Assembly (NCBI RefSeq): GCF_042650605.1
Contig: NZ_JBHSBN010000026.1
Span: 20,224-84,223 of the forward strand
Direction of reading: 5' to 3'
Source: Micromonospora_J zhanjiangensis
GTDB taxonomy: Bacteria > Actinomycetota > Actinomycetes > Mycobacteriales > Micromonosporaceae
Length of the DNA stretch: 64,000 nt
Part shown: positions 1 to 7,786 of the stretch, in pieces
Layout: each line of letters begins with the position of its first letter
Position numbering within the stretch: the first letter of the stretch is position 1
Program-made: the position numbers and the translations under genes
The notes under the pieces: generated by a model
What the model was told of the DNA's origin: nothing
Seen by the model: the letters and a program-made list of their open reading frames with translations, nothing else
Databases searched by the model: none

Positions 1-5
1 CGATC

Positions 6-887
6 ATGCGAATCGGCATCGTGATCCTGCCCGATCAGCGCTGGGCCGACTCCGCGCACCGCTGGCGGCAGGCCGAACAGTGGGGCTTCGACCACGCCTG
101 GACGTACGACCACCTGGGCTGGCGCGACCTGGTCGACGGGCCGTGGTTCGACGCGATGTCCACCCTGACCGCCGCCGCCACGGTGACCTCCCGGATCCGG
201 CTGGGCACCCTGGTCACCTCGCCGAACTTCCGGCACCCGGTGCACCTGGCGCGGCAGGTCACCGCCCTGGACGACGTTTCCGCCGGGCGGCTGGTGCTCG
301 GCGTGGGCTCCGGCGGGACCGGCTTCGACGCCGACGTGCTGGGCGCACCGCCGCTGCCGCCCAAGGTCCGGACCGCGCGGTTCGCCGAGTTCGTCGAGCT
401 GCTCGACCTGATCCTGCGACAGGACCGGACGACCTGGCGGGGCGAGCACTTCGCCGCGGTCGACGCCCGCAGCACGCCGGGCTGCGTCCAGCTGCCCCGG
501 GTGCCGTTCGTGGTCGCCGCGAACGGTCCGCGGGCGATGCGGCTGACCGCCCGGTACGGCCAGGGCTGGGTCACCACCGGCCCGGGCGGCGACGATCTCG
601 ACCAGTGGTGGCGGGGGACGGCCGACCTGGTCGCCCGGATGGACGCCGAGCTGGCCGCTGCCGGCCGGGACCCGGCCGACCTGGATCGCTACCTGCTGCT
701 CGACTCGGCGCCGGTGTACTCGCTGTCCAGCGTCGGCTACTTCGTCGAGGCGGTGGACCGGGCCGCGGCGCTCGGCTTCACCGACGTGCTCACCCACTGG
801 CCGCGCCGGTCGAGCTGGTACGCGGGCGACGAGTCGGTCCTGGAAGAGGTCGCGACGACGGTGCTGCCCCGGCTGCGGTCGCGCTGA
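6..887 (+). CDS. LLM-class (luciferase-like) F420-dependent oxidoreductase
   Basis: 293-aa enzyme of the bacterial luciferase-like fold. The N-terminus (MRIGIVILPD), the WTYDHLGW segment near residue 32, the RLGTLVTSP strand near 61 and the LVLGVGSGG loop near 95 are typical of F420- or FMN-dependent TIM-barrel reductases and monooxygenases in actinobacteria. Length fits the family (280-350 aa). It is probably cytosolic; the substrate cannot be predicted. The ATG lies five bases from the window edge, so its ribosome site and possible upstream partners are not visible. The gene ends 6 bp before the convergent GNAT gene. The family call is firm and the cofactor (F420 rather than FMN) is inferred from the lineage. 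Confidence 0.85.
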   Translation: MRIGIVILPDQRWADSAHRWRQAEQWGFDHAWTYDHLGWRDLVDGPWFDAMSTLTAAATVTSRIRLGTLVTSPNFRHPVHLARQVTALDDVSAGRLVLGVGSGGTGFDADVLGAPPLPPKVRTARFAEFVELLDLILRQDRTTWRGEHFAAVDARSTPGCVQLPRVPFVVAANGPRAMRLTARYGQGWVTTGPGGDDLDQWWRGTADLVARMDAELAAAGRDPADLDRYLLLDSAPVYSLSSVGYFVEAVDRAAALGFTDVLTHWPRRSSWYAGDESVLEEVATTVLPRLRSR

Positions 888-893
888 GCCCGC

Positions 894-1433
894 TCAGCCG
901 ACGCACATCTCCGTGGTGATCGCCCAGCGTTCGTGGTCCCGCCAGGCGCCGTCGATGAAGAGGAAGTCCGGCGAGTAGCCTTCGCGGCGGAAACCGTTGC
1001 GCTTCACCAGGTTGATCGAGGCCGTGTTGCCCGGCTGGACGTTCGCCTCCAGCCGGTGCAGGCCGAGGTCGTCGAACGCGAAGCGCAGCACCAGCCGGAG
1101 CCCTTCGCTCAGGTAGCCCCGGCCCGCGTACGGGACGAACGCCCCGTAGCCGAGCGACCCGCACTGGAACCGTCCGGCCACGATGGTGTTGATGTTGACG
1201 AAGCCGGCGATGTCACCGGTCTCCCGGTCGCAGACCAGCAGCCGCTCGCGCGGCATCCCCTCGGCGGGCGCGGGGTAGCTGTCGTACTCCTGCGCCGTCT
1301 CCGGCATGGTCAGCCAGGGATGGTGCAGGTCCCGGCTGTCCCGGACCCGGGCCACGAACTCCTCCCGGTCCGCGGCGGTGGGCCGGCGGATGGCGACCCG
1401 GTTCGACTCGGCGAGAAAGGCGGACGTGGTCAT
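894..1433 (-). CDS. GNAT family N-acetyltransferase (RimJ/RimL type)
   Basis: 179-aa acetyltransferase starting MTTSAFLAESN. The acetyl-CoA pyrophosphate-binding motif A is seen as YAGRGYLSEGL around residue 108, followed by the family's RLEANVQPGNTASINLVKRNGFRREG block (about residues 128-153), where the Asn and the NGF motif mark RimJ/RimL-like N-acetyltransferases. It probably acetylates a protein alpha-amino group or a small amine. An in-frame ATG nine codons upstream (1460) is possible, but the product from 1433 begins where family members normally begin. It converges with the LLM oxidoreductase and lies 46 bp downstream of vapC. Confidence 0.85.
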   Translation of the reverse strand: MTTSAFLAESNRVAIRRPTAADREEFVARVRDSRDLHHPWLTMPETAQEYDSYPAPAEGMPRERLLVCDRETGDIAGFVNINTIVAGRFQCGSLGYGAFVPYAGRGYLSEGLRLVLRFAFDDLGLHRLEANVQPGNTASINLVKRNGFRREGYSPDFLFIDGAWRDHERWAITTEMCVG

Positions 1434-1479
1434 CCCGGCATCGTAGGCCGGTCCGGGCAAGGCTCGGAGAACCGCACTG

Positions 1480-1899
1480 TCAGAGCGAGCCTCGCGGAGC
1501 GACCCACTCGGTGGGCTGGTTGGTGACTTCGGCGATCCGGTCGTAGTCGGCGTCGTAGTGCAGCACGGTCGCGCTGTGCAATTCGGCAGCCGCGGCGATG
1601 ATCAGATCGGGTAGCCGGAATTTTCGATGCTGGCTCCTGAGAGCGAGTTGCCGGTGTACGTCCAGCGCACGATCCATGGCTGCGGTGCTCACATCGATCC
1701 ACCGCTGGCCGTGCAATGCGTGCCACAGCCGTTCGTAGCCCCTGGGATCAGGCGCGTTGTTGAGGTACTCAAGCGCGGTCATCTGACAGGCGGCAAGGCG
1801 TCCTTCGGCGAGCAGGCTCTCGAATCGCCGTCGCACTTGTGGATGGTGGCCTTGAAGGACGTAGACCGAGGTGTCGGCGAGGTAGATGGTGCTGGCCAT
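1480..1899 (-). CDS. vapC: VapC-type PIN domain ribonuclease toxin
   Basis: 139-aa PIN domain protein. The acidic active-site set is visible: Asp9 (YLADTSVY), Glu44 (TALEYL), Asp98 (RLPDLIIAAAAE) and Asp116/118/120 (HYDADYD), which bind Mg2+/Mn2+ for RNA cleavage. Known VapC toxins cut tRNA or rRNA and are neutralised by the upstream VapB. Its ATG overlaps the vapB stop codon by one base (TGATG), so the two are translationally coupled. The gene is full length with no disrupted residue, so it looks functional. The target RNA cannot be read from sequence. Confidence 0.88.
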   Translation of the reverse strand: MASTIYLADTSVYVLQGHHPQVRRRFESLLAEGRLAACQMTALEYLNNAPDPRGYERLWHALHGQRWIDVSTAAMDRALDVHRQLALRSQHRKFRLPDLIIAAAAELHSATVLHYDADYDRIAEVTNQPTEWVAPRGSL

Positions 1900-2153
1900 C
1901 AGGCGGCGTCGGCCTTGCGGGCGTCCTCAACCAGTCGGGACAGGTCCCTGCCCCCTCCGTACCCCCATGCGCGGTCGGTGTCAGAAAACTCGACCGGCAC
2001 CTCGTCGAAGGCGGCCACGATCTCTCGTGCCTGCCGTCGAACGGCAAACGAGCGGAGCGCTTCGTTGATCGTGGCGACCTTGGTCTCCGTGCCCAAGGCT
2101 TCACGGGCAGCATCGAGCCAGTCGTCGTTGATGTCCACGGTGATGCGCGTCAT
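1899..2153 (-). CDS. vapB: VapB-type antitoxin
   Basis: 84-aa antitoxin. The N-terminus MTRITVDINDDWLDAAREAL followed by TINEALRSFAVRRQ matches the VapB (DUF2191-like) ribbon-helix-helix DNA-binding fold. The C-terminal half (about residues 45-84, rich in Asp/Glu and aromatic residues) would wrap the VapC active site. The ATG at 2153 is preferred over an upstream in-frame start at 2195 because the protein from 2153 begins exactly at the RHH strand. A perfect inverted repeat, GGATAC-N5-GTATCC, lies just upstream and is a good candidate for autoregulation. Confidence 0.87.
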   Translation of the reverse strand: MTRITVDINDDWLDAAREALGTETKVATINEALRSFAVRRQAREIVAAFDEVPVEFSDTDRAWGYGGGRDLSRLVEDARKADAA

Positions 2154-2161
2154 GAATGCAA

Positions 2162-2178
2162 GGATACGCCAGGTATCC
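2162..2178. promoter_or_regulatory. Candidate VapBC operator palindrome
   Basis: GGATAC-N5-GTATCC, a perfect 6-bp inverted repeat starting 9 bp upstream of the vapB ATG. VapBC complexes normally repress their own promoter through such palindromes. A second inverted repeat (AGACACCA at 2187-2194 and TGGTGTCT at 2210-2217) lies just further upstream, overlaps the stop codon of the ASCH gene, and could be a terminator or a second half of the control region. Function is inferred from position. Confidence 0.5.
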
Positions 2179-2215
2179 GGATAGAAAGACACCAAGGGAC
2201 GGCGCTATCTGGTGT

Positions 2216-2605
2216 CTAGAGCAGGCGGAAGGTGATGCAGACGATGTCGGTGTCGGAGGTGACGTGTTCGCCGAGGCGGGCCCAGTAGGCCAGGTGCCCG
2301 GCCCGCCACTGCTCGATCGAGTCGTCCCCCTCGCCCTCGGCGGCGGCGAACTCCCACGGCACGTCCTGGAGGGCCAGCACCCGTACGTCGAGGATCTCGA
2401 TCGTGCCGACCGCCGCGTCCGCGTCGTCGATCAGCGCCAACCGCTCGCCGGGCTGTTCCAGTTCCTCGCCCTCGGCGGCGTACTCGGACAGCAGGCCGGC
2501 GGTGGCGGTCTTCGTGCCGGCGAGCACCAGGGCGTTGAGCCGGGCGCGCTGTTCACCGGGCGTACCGAGGGCCAGGGTGCGCAGTCCGTCGATCCGGGGC
2601 CACAT
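2216..2605 (-). CDS. ASCH domain-containing protein
   Basis: 129-aa protein of the ASCH superfamily, a PUA-like beta-barrel fold thought to bind RNA or act on modified nucleosides. Seen: MWPRIDGLRTLALGTPGEQR, the LVLAGTKTATAGLL segment near residue 27 (the conserved G-x-K-T-x-T substrate pocket), RLALIDDADAAVGTIEI near 54, and VPWEFAAAEGEG-DDSIEQWRAGH in the C-terminal half (about 82-103). Some family members hydrolyse N4-acetylcytidine or related amides; whether this one does is not known. It is transcribed toward vapBC, with 62 bp between its stop and vapB, and is probably not in that module. Confidence 0.82.
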   Translation of the reverse strand: MWPRIDGLRTLALGTPGEQRARLNALVLAGTKTATAGLLSEYAAEGEELEQPGERLALIDDADAAVGTIEILDVRVLALQDVPWEFAAAEGEGDDSIEQWRAGHLAYWARLGEHVTSDTDIVCITFRLL

Positions 2606-2668
2606 AATTCCGGACCCTACCGGCCGGCGCCGGCCGGATCGCGGCGATGACGGTTCGCGGGAGCCGGG

Positions 2669-3232
2669 TCAGTTGTCGAGTTGGGCGGCGTCCAGCAGGG
2701 CGGTCAGCCGCAGTTCGCGGGCCAGCTCCGGCGGGCAGTCGGCGACCACGGCCGCCGCGCCGACCGGTTCCGCGCCCCGCGCGGCGATCAGCTCGTACAG
2801 GGCCCGCAGTTGCGCGCCGGTGGAGACCCAGTCGTCCACCAGCAGCACCCGGTCGCCGGGGCCGAGCCGGTCGTCCCGTACGCCGAGGCGCAGCACCCGG
2901 CCGCGATGGTCCGGCGCGGTGTCGGCCCAGGTGGTCGGGCCGGCGATCCGGCGGGGGTCGGACCCGGCGCGGCCGTCCTTGTGGGCCGGGACGAACCCGG
3001 CGCCGAGCGCGACCGCGACCAGCGGGCCGAGCAGCAGCCCGGCCACCTCGGGCGCGAGCACCACGGTGGGCGCCGCGGTCCGGTACGGCGCGGCCAGGGC
3101 GGGTCCGATCCGGCGCAGGATGTCCGGATCGCGCCACCAGCCGGAACCGTCGCTGACCAGGTGTGGGCCGGTTGGATCGGGATCGATCCAGCGGAACCGC
3201 GAGATCAGCCGTTTGCTCAGCTCAGGGTGCAC
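2669..3232 (-). CDS. Phosphoribosyltransferase domain protein
   Basis: 187-aa type I phosphoribosyltransferase. The PRPP-binding loop is clear as RVLLVDDWVSTGAQL (about residues 130-145: two acidic residues, then S-T-G), with the strand APTVVLAPEVAGLLLGPLVA near residue 55 and a flexible loop before it. The GTG at 3232 (VHPELSKRL) is chosen because ATG codons further upstream would add a Cys/His-containing tail unlike the family. It resembles adenine or xanthine PRTases more than ComF; the base substrate is undetermined. It is divergently arranged from the RlpA-like gene across 191 bp. Confidence 0.75.
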   Translation of the reverse strand: MHPELSKRLISRFRWIDPDPTGPHLVSDGSGWWRDPDILRRIGPALAAPYRTAAPTVVLAPEVAGLLLGPLVAVALGAGFVPAHKDGRAGSDPRRIAGPTTWADTAPDHRGRVLRLGVRDDRLGPGDRVLLVDDWVSTGAQLRALYELIAARGAEPVGAAAVVADCPPELARELRLTALLDAAQLDN

Positions 3233-3288
3233 GGACCCATCCTGGCGGCACGGACACGACCGGCCCACCAGGGGTCGGATGATCGGCT

Positions 3289-3318
3289 TGACGTTTGCCA
3301 ACAAATGCGGGCATAAGG
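3289..3318 (+). promoter_or_regulatory. Candidate promoter for the RlpA-like gene
   Basis: TTGACG at 3289-3294, an 18-bp spacer, then CATAAG at 3313-3318, lying about 105 bp before the GTG at 3424. The -35 match is good and the -10 weaker. A second TTGACC (3331-3336) sits closer to the gene. Prediction by eye only. Confidence 0.35.
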
Positions 3319-3423
3319 GCATGATCACGTTGACCTGATCCGAGCATCTCTCGCTAGGTTCCGCTTCGGCCGGTGTTCGCGCCGGCCGTAAGCGATCTTG
3401 TTCGACGGCGAAAGGACGCGTCC

Positions 3424-4050
3424 GTGGCTGGAAAGCACTCGCGAGTTCGGATCCTCCGGTCCCCGGCCGGCATCGTCAGCACCGCCGCGGTCGGCGTGGC
3501 GCTGGCGGTGGGCGGCACGGTGGGGGTGGTCCAGCTCGTTGCCCAGCCCGCCGCGACCAGCGACGCGGCGCCGCTGCCGGTGTCGACGGGCTCGGCACCG
3601 ACGGACAGCCCGGCGGTGGTCGAATCGCTCGGCGCCGCGCCGTCGCCCTCGGCCACGTCGCCGACGCCGCGGACGACCAGGTCACCGGCCGCCTCCCGGG
3701 GCAAGACCCGGACCGCGCCGAAGCCGACCGCCACCCGCAAGACCAGCTCCCCGATGGTGGTCGGCAGCGGATCCTGCGGCGCGTCGTTCTACGACGAGGG
3801 GCAGATGACCGCCAACGGCGAGACGTTCAACCCGGACGCGCTCACCGCGGCGCACAAGACCCTCGCCTTCAACACCCGGGTACGGGTCACCAACCCGGCC
3901 AACGGCAAGTCGGTGATCGTCCGGATCAACGATCGTGGCCCGTACATCGACGGGCGGTGCCTGGACCTGTCCCGGGCCGCGTTCGCCACGATCGCCCCGC
4001 TGGGTCAGGGTGAGGTCGACGTCAAGTACGAGATCCTCTCCGGTAGCTGA
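3424..4050 (+). CDS. RlpA-like double-psi beta-barrel secreted protein
   Basis: 208-aa exported protein. The GTG at 3424 is chosen for the AAAGGA ribosome site 8-9 bp upstream. An N-terminal hydrophobic segment (about residues 15-40, IVSTAAVGVALAVGGTVGVV) is a signal peptide or anchor; a Pro/Ser/Thr-rich linker follows (about 45-110). The C-terminus (about 114-208) is a double-psi beta-barrel with the hallmark INDRGPYIDGRCLDLSRAAF, as in RlpA lytic transglycosylases and expansin-like proteins. It probably acts on peptidoglycan or septal envelope. The RlpA catalytic Asp sits in this motif, but lytic activity is inferred. Confidence in the fold is high. Confidence 0.82.
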   Translation: MAGKHSRVRILRSPAGIVSTAAVGVALAVGGTVGVVQLVAQPAATSDAAPLPVSTGSAPTDSPAVVESLGAAPSPSATSPTPRTTRSPAASRGKTRTAPKPTATRKTSSPMVVGSGSCGASFYDEGQMTANGETFNPDALTAAHKTLAFNTRVRVTNPANGKSVIVRINDRGPYIDGRCLDLSRAAFATIAPLGQGEVDVKYEILSGS

Positions 4051-4165
4051 TCCGGGCACGCTCGGTGACCGGGCGGCCGGGTTTTCCGGTCGCGCGGTGC
4101 GCCGGGCGGCCACACCCGGGTCGGACGAGGGGACAACGTCGTTCAGTCCTGGCGATCGATCAGGC

Positions 4166-5296
4166 ATGCTGTTCCGCGTACGCACGCATCTTCTGCGGTC
4201 CCGCCGCGGCGGTCCGCTGAGCCCCGAGTCCCGTGCCGGCATCGGCGCGGCCCTCGTCCTGCTCGCGTTGGTGTCCGTCGTCGAGCTGGCCGACGGGCGG
4301 AAGGCCAACTACGTCGGCCTGCTGGCGGCGGCCCCCTTCCTCGCCGCCGCCTTCGCCAACTGGCGGGTGGTGCTCGGTGTCGGCTCGGCGTCCACACTGG
4401 TCGGGGCCGGCTTCGCGCTGGCCGGCCAGATGATCTCGGTGGCCACGGTGGTCAACCTGACCGGCATCGTGCTCGCCACCGGCATCGCCGCCCGGGTGGC
4501 GGCGATCCGGCAGGGGCAGGCCGAGCGGATCGCCGAGCTGTCCAGACTCGCCTCGGTGGCCCAGCAGGCCGTGCTGCGACCGCTCGGGCCCCAGGTCGGG
4601 ACGCTGGCCGTGGCCGGCCACTACATCTCCTCCACCGCCGCCGCCGACATCGGCGGGGACCTCTACGAGGCGGTGGACACGCCGTACGGCGTACGGATGC
4701 TGATCGGCGACGTACGCGGCAAGGGGCTGGACGCGGTCCGGCTGGCCAGTATCGTGCTCGGCTCGTACCGGCACGTCGCCTACGAGCGGGCCGACCTGCG
4801 GGCGATCGTGGCCGACCTGGACCGGGCGGTGGCCCGCAGCGTCGGCGACGAGGACTTCGTCACCGCCGCGCTGGTGGAGGAGCGCGGTGGCACGTTGACC
4901 ATCGTCAACTGCGGCCACCCGGCGCCCCTGCTGCTGCGTCGCGGCGAGGTGATCACCCTGGAGCCACCGGCGACGGCGCCGCCGTTGGGCTTCATGCCGG
5001 TGGTTCAGCCCCGGGTGGAACGACTCGAACCGGGTGACCGGTTGCTCCTGTTCACCGACGGTCTGGGTGAGGCGCGCCGGGACGGTGAGTTTTTCCCGAT
5101 CGCCGACCGGGCCTGGCGGCTGCTCGGGCACGGCACGGTCGCCGACGGGCTCGCCTCGCTGGAGACGGCCCTGGTCGAGTGGGTGCACGGACGGCTGGAC
5201 GACGACATCGCCCTGGTGCTGATGGAGTACGCCGGACCGCGGCCGGCGAGTGGCCCGGCCGTACCGAGCTGGGAGGTCGGCGCGGCCGAGCACTGA
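4166..5296 (+). CDS. Membrane-anchored PP2C/SpoIIE-type serine phosphatase
   Basis: 376-aa protein. About four hydrophobic segments occupy residues 20-120 (AALVLLALVSVVEL, VGLLAAAPFLAAAFA, ASTLVGAGFALAGQ, VNLTGIVLATGIAARV). A short coiled linker (ELSRLASVAQQAVLRP) leads to a SpoIIE catalytic domain (about 145-365). Metal-binding acidic motifs are visible: AADIGGDLYEAV, MLIGDVRGKGLDAV, LLLFTDGLGEAR and DDDIALVLMEY. Such phosphatases usually dephosphorylate anti-sigma factor antagonists in partner-switching systems or respond to light or stress. No anti-sigma or STAS gene is adjacent, so the partner is elsewhere. The ATG at 4166 opens a product that starts at the first membrane segment. Confidence 0.86.
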   Translation: MLFRVRTHLLRSRRGGPLSPESRAGIGAALVLLALVSVVELADGRKANYVGLLAAAPFLAAAFANWRVVLGVGSASTLVGAGFALAGQMISVATVVNLTGIVLATGIAARVAAIRQGQAERIAELSRLASVAQQAVLRPLGPQVGTLAVAGHYISSTAAADIGGDLYEAVDTPYGVRMLIGDVRGKGLDAVRLASIVLGSYRHVAYERADLRAIVADLDRAVARSVGDEDFVTAALVEERGGTLTIVNCGHPAPLLLRRGEVITLEPPATAPPLGFMPVVQPRVERLEPGDRLLLFTDGLGEARRDGEFFPIADRAWRLLGHGTVADGLASLETALVEWVHGRLDDDIALVLMEYAGPRPASGPAVPSWEVGAAEH

Positions 5297-5416
5297 CGGA
5301 GGCCGCCGGCCCGCGCCCCGTTGCGTCGACCCCGGATCGGACCGGAAAGTGTCCGGTTTCACTCAGCACGGTGGGTTGTCGATGTCTACCCGCGAGTAAT
5401 ACAGTCGGGGGCACTG

Positions 5417-5432
5417 GTTACTGACCGGTAAC
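5417..5432. promoter_or_regulatory. Candidate TetR-type operator before the acyl-CoA dehydrogenase
   Basis: GTTAC-N6-GTAAC inverted repeat (5417-5421 and 5428-5432), 31 bp upstream of the dehydrogenase ATG. Palindromes of this TTAC...GTAA style are bound by TetR-family fatty-acid regulators in actinobacteria. Assignment is by resemblance and position only; no regulator is encoded nearby. Confidence 0.4.
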
Positions 5433-5462
5433 ACCTGTCTCGTATCGGGGGGTCCAGCCCGC

Positions 5463-7319
5463 ATGACGCACTACAAGAGCAACCTTCGGGACCTCGAGTT
5501 CAACCTGTTCGAGGTCTTCCGCGCGGACCGCGTGCTCGGTCAGGGGCCGTTCGCCGAACTCGACGTGGAGACCGCCCGGGACATCCTCGCCGAGGTGGAC
5601 CGGCTGGCCCGCGAGGATCTGGCGGCCAGCTACACCGACGGTGACCGTAACCCCCCGGTCTTCGACCCCGCGACCCACACCGCCCCGCTGCCCGAGTCGT
5701 TCAAGAAGTCCTTCCGGGCCCTGATGGACTCGGAGTTCTGGCGTCTGGACCTGCCGGCCGAGCTGGGCGGCAGCAACGCGCCCCGGGCGCTGTGGTGGTC
5801 GATCGCCGAGCTGGTGCTCGGTGCGAACGCCCCGATCTGGATGTACGCCTCCGGCCCGTCCTTCGCCCACGTGCTGCACGTCGAGGGCACCGAGGAGCAG
5901 AAGAGGTGGGCCCGGCTGTTCATCGACAAGCAGTGGGGCTCGACGATGGTGCTGACCGAGCCGGACGCCGGCTCCGACGTCGGCGCCGGGCGGGCCCGGG
6001 CCGTTCCGCAGCCGGACGGTTCGTGGCACATCGAGGGCGTCAAGCGGTTCATCACCTCGGGTGAGCACGACCTGAGCGACAACATCGTGCACTACGTGCT
6101 GGCCCGTCCGGTCGGCGTCGACGGCGTGGGCGGTCCGGGCACCAAGGGCCTGTCGCTGTTCGTGGTGCCGAAGTTCCACTTCGACCCGGAGACCGGCGAG
6201 CTGGGCGAGCGTAACGGGGTCTACGCCACCAACGTCGAGCACAAGATGGGCATCAAGGTCTCGAACACCTGCGAGCTGACCTTCGGCGAGCACGGCACCC
6301 CGGCCAAGGGCTGGCTGCTCGGCGAGAAGCACGACGGCATCCGGCAGATGTTCATGATCATCGAGTACGCCCGGATGATGGTCGGCACCAAGGCGATCGC
6401 CACCCTCTCCACCGGCTACCTGAACGCGCTGGAGTACGCGAAGAACCGGGTGCAGGGCGCCGACCTGCTGCAGATGGCCGACAAGACGGCCCCCCGGGTG
6501 GCCATCACCCGGCACCCGGACGTGCGTCGCTCGCTGATGATGCAGAAGTCGTACGCCGAGGGCCTGCGCGCGCTGGTCTGCTACACCGCCTCCTGGCAGG
6601 ACAAGATCAACGAGGCCGAGCTGGCCGGCGACGAGAAGGCCGCCAAGATTGCCAAGCGGGTCAACGACCTGCTGCTGCCGCTGGTCAAGGGCGTCGGCTC
6701 GGAGCGGGCGTACGAGCTGCTCGGCCACGAGTCGTTGCAGACCTTCGGTGGCTCGGGCTTCCTGCAGGACTACCCGCTGGAGCAGTACGTCCGGGACGCG
6801 AAGATCGACACCCTGTACGAGGGCACCACCGCGATCCAGAGTCTCGACCTGTTCTTCCGCAAGGTCGTGAAGGACGGCGGCAAGGCGCTGATGGCGGTCG
6901 CCGGTGAGATTCAGGCGTTCATCGATTCCGAGGCCGGAAACGGACGGCTGAAGGAGGAGCGGCTCGCCCTGGGCAAGGCGCTCGTCGAGGTGCAGACCAT
7001 CATCGGCACGATGACCGGCTGGCTGGGCGAGGCCCAGGCCGGCGAGGTCCGGGCCATCTACAAGGTCGGCCTCTCCAGCCGGCGACTGCTGTTGGCGGTC
7101 GGCGACCTGGTGGTGGGCTGGCTGCTGCAGCGGCAGGCGGATGTGGCGCTGCGGGCCCTGGCCGGCGAGACGTCCGGCGCCGACAAGTCCTTCTACGAGG
7201 GCAAGATCGCGGCAGCGCGGTTCTTCGCCCGGGAAGTGCTGCCGCGGATCGGCGCCGACCGGCGCATCATCGAATCCACCTCGCTGGACCTGATGGACCT
7301 CGACGAGGACGCGTTCTGA
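5463..7319 (+). CDS. Acyl-CoA dehydrogenase, large FadE5-like type
   Basis: 618-aa flavoenzyme for the first step of fatty-acid beta-oxidation (FAD-dependent alpha,beta-dehydrogenation of acyl-CoA). The middle domain shows the FAD-contacting QWGSTMVLTEPDAGSDVG (about residues 158-176) and RFITSGEHD. The C-terminal helical domain carries LQTFGGSGFLQDYPLEQYVRD and the catalytic base region LYEGTTAIQSLDL (Glu near residue 452). The length, about 200 aa longer than ordinary acyl-CoA dehydrogenases, matches mycobacterial FadE5, a broad-specificity enzyme with a C-terminal extension. It stands alone between a candidate operator and a strong hairpin, so it is probably monocistronic. Confidence 0.92.
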   Translation: MTHYKSNLRDLEFNLFEVFRADRVLGQGPFAELDVETARDILAEVDRLAREDLAASYTDGDRNPPVFDPATHTAPLPESFKKSFRALMDSEFWRLDLPAELGGSNAPRALWWSIAELVLGANAPIWMYASGPSFAHVLHVEGTEEQKRWARLFIDKQWGSTMVLTEPDAGSDVGAGRARAVPQPDGSWHIEGVKRFITSGEHDLSDNIVHYVLARPVGVDGVGGPGTKGLSLFVVPKFHFDPETGELGERNGVYATNVEHKMGIKVSNTCELTFGEHGTPAKGWLLGEKHDGIRQMFMIIEYARMMVGTKAIATLSTGYLNALEYAKNRVQGADLLQMADKTAPRVAITRHPDVRRSLMMQKSYAEGLRALVCYTASWQDKINEAELAGDEKAAKIAKRVNDLLLPLVKGVGSERAYELLGHESLQTFGGSGFLQDYPLEQYVRDAKIDTLYEGTTAIQSLDLFFRKVVKDGGKALMAVAGEIQAFIDSEAGNGRLKEERLALGKALVEVQTIIGTMTGWLGEAQAGEVRAIYKVGLSSRRLLLAVGDLVVGWLLQRQADVALRALAGETSGADKSFYEGKIAAARFFAREVLPRIGADRRIIESTSLDLMDLDEDAF

Positions 7320-7355
7320 CGGGACGTACCCGAAATCCCTGTGTGACGGTGGTTC

Positions 7356-7390
7356 CGACGGTCGGCGGGCGGTTTGCCCGCCGGCCGTCG
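7356..7390 (+). terminator. Hairpin after acyl-CoA dehydrogenase
   Basis: CGACGGTCGGCGGGC (7356-7370) and GCCCGCCGGCCGTCG (7376-7390) form a 15-bp stem with one G-U pair and a 5-base loop, 36 bp after the stop codon. There is no U-tract, as usual in actinomycete terminators. Confidence 0.7.
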
Positions 7391-7493
7391 TGGTAATCGG
7401 GAGCCGGAGAATCGCGCATTTTGCCGGGCTTGCACCACTAGCGTGAGTCGCCACAGCTAGCCCAGAAGCCACCGCACAGGGAGTGCAACGCAC

Positions 7494-7763
7494 ATGGGCA
7501 TCGGTAGCGGTATCTTGCTGATCGCAATAGGGGCAATCTTCACATTCGCCGTACGGGCGAACGTGTGGTGGGTCGACCTGCGGGCGGTCGGCTGGGTCTT
7601 CATGCTCGCCGGCCTGGCCGTACTGCTGATCACTCTCTCCTACTGGCAGGCCCGCCGGCAGCGGGCCCGGACGTTGATCGTCGAGGAGAACCGGCTGTCC
7701 CATCCGACGGCGATGATGCCACCGCCGCCGGATCCGCCCCCGCCCAACGCTCCACCCACCTGA
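7494..7763 (+). CDS. DUF6458 family small membrane protein
   Basis: 89-aa actinobacterial membrane protein. Two transmembrane segments are visible: about residues 3-21 (IGSGILLIAIGAIFTFAV) and 30-50 (AVGWVFMLAGLAVLLITLSYW), joined by the short RANVWWVDLRAVG loop typical of DUF6458. A charged helix and a Pro-rich tail (PPPPDPPPPNAPPT) follow inside the cell. The GGGAG site upstream supports the ATG at 7494. Function is unknown. It converges with the SixA-like gene across 23 bp. Confidence 0.85.
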   Translation: MGIGSGILLIAIGAIFTFAVRANVWWVDLRAVGWVFMLAGLAVLLITLSYWQARRQRARTLIVEENRLSHPTAMMPPPPDPPPPNAPPT

Positions 7764-7786
7764 CCGGCACCTCGCCCGGGACGCGC

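Noticed and set aside
3233..3423. c-di-AMP (ydaO) riboswitch upstream of the RlpA-like gene
   Set aside because: This riboswitch often precedes actinobacterial wall hydrolases, but its conserved blocks could not be found in the 191-bp leader.
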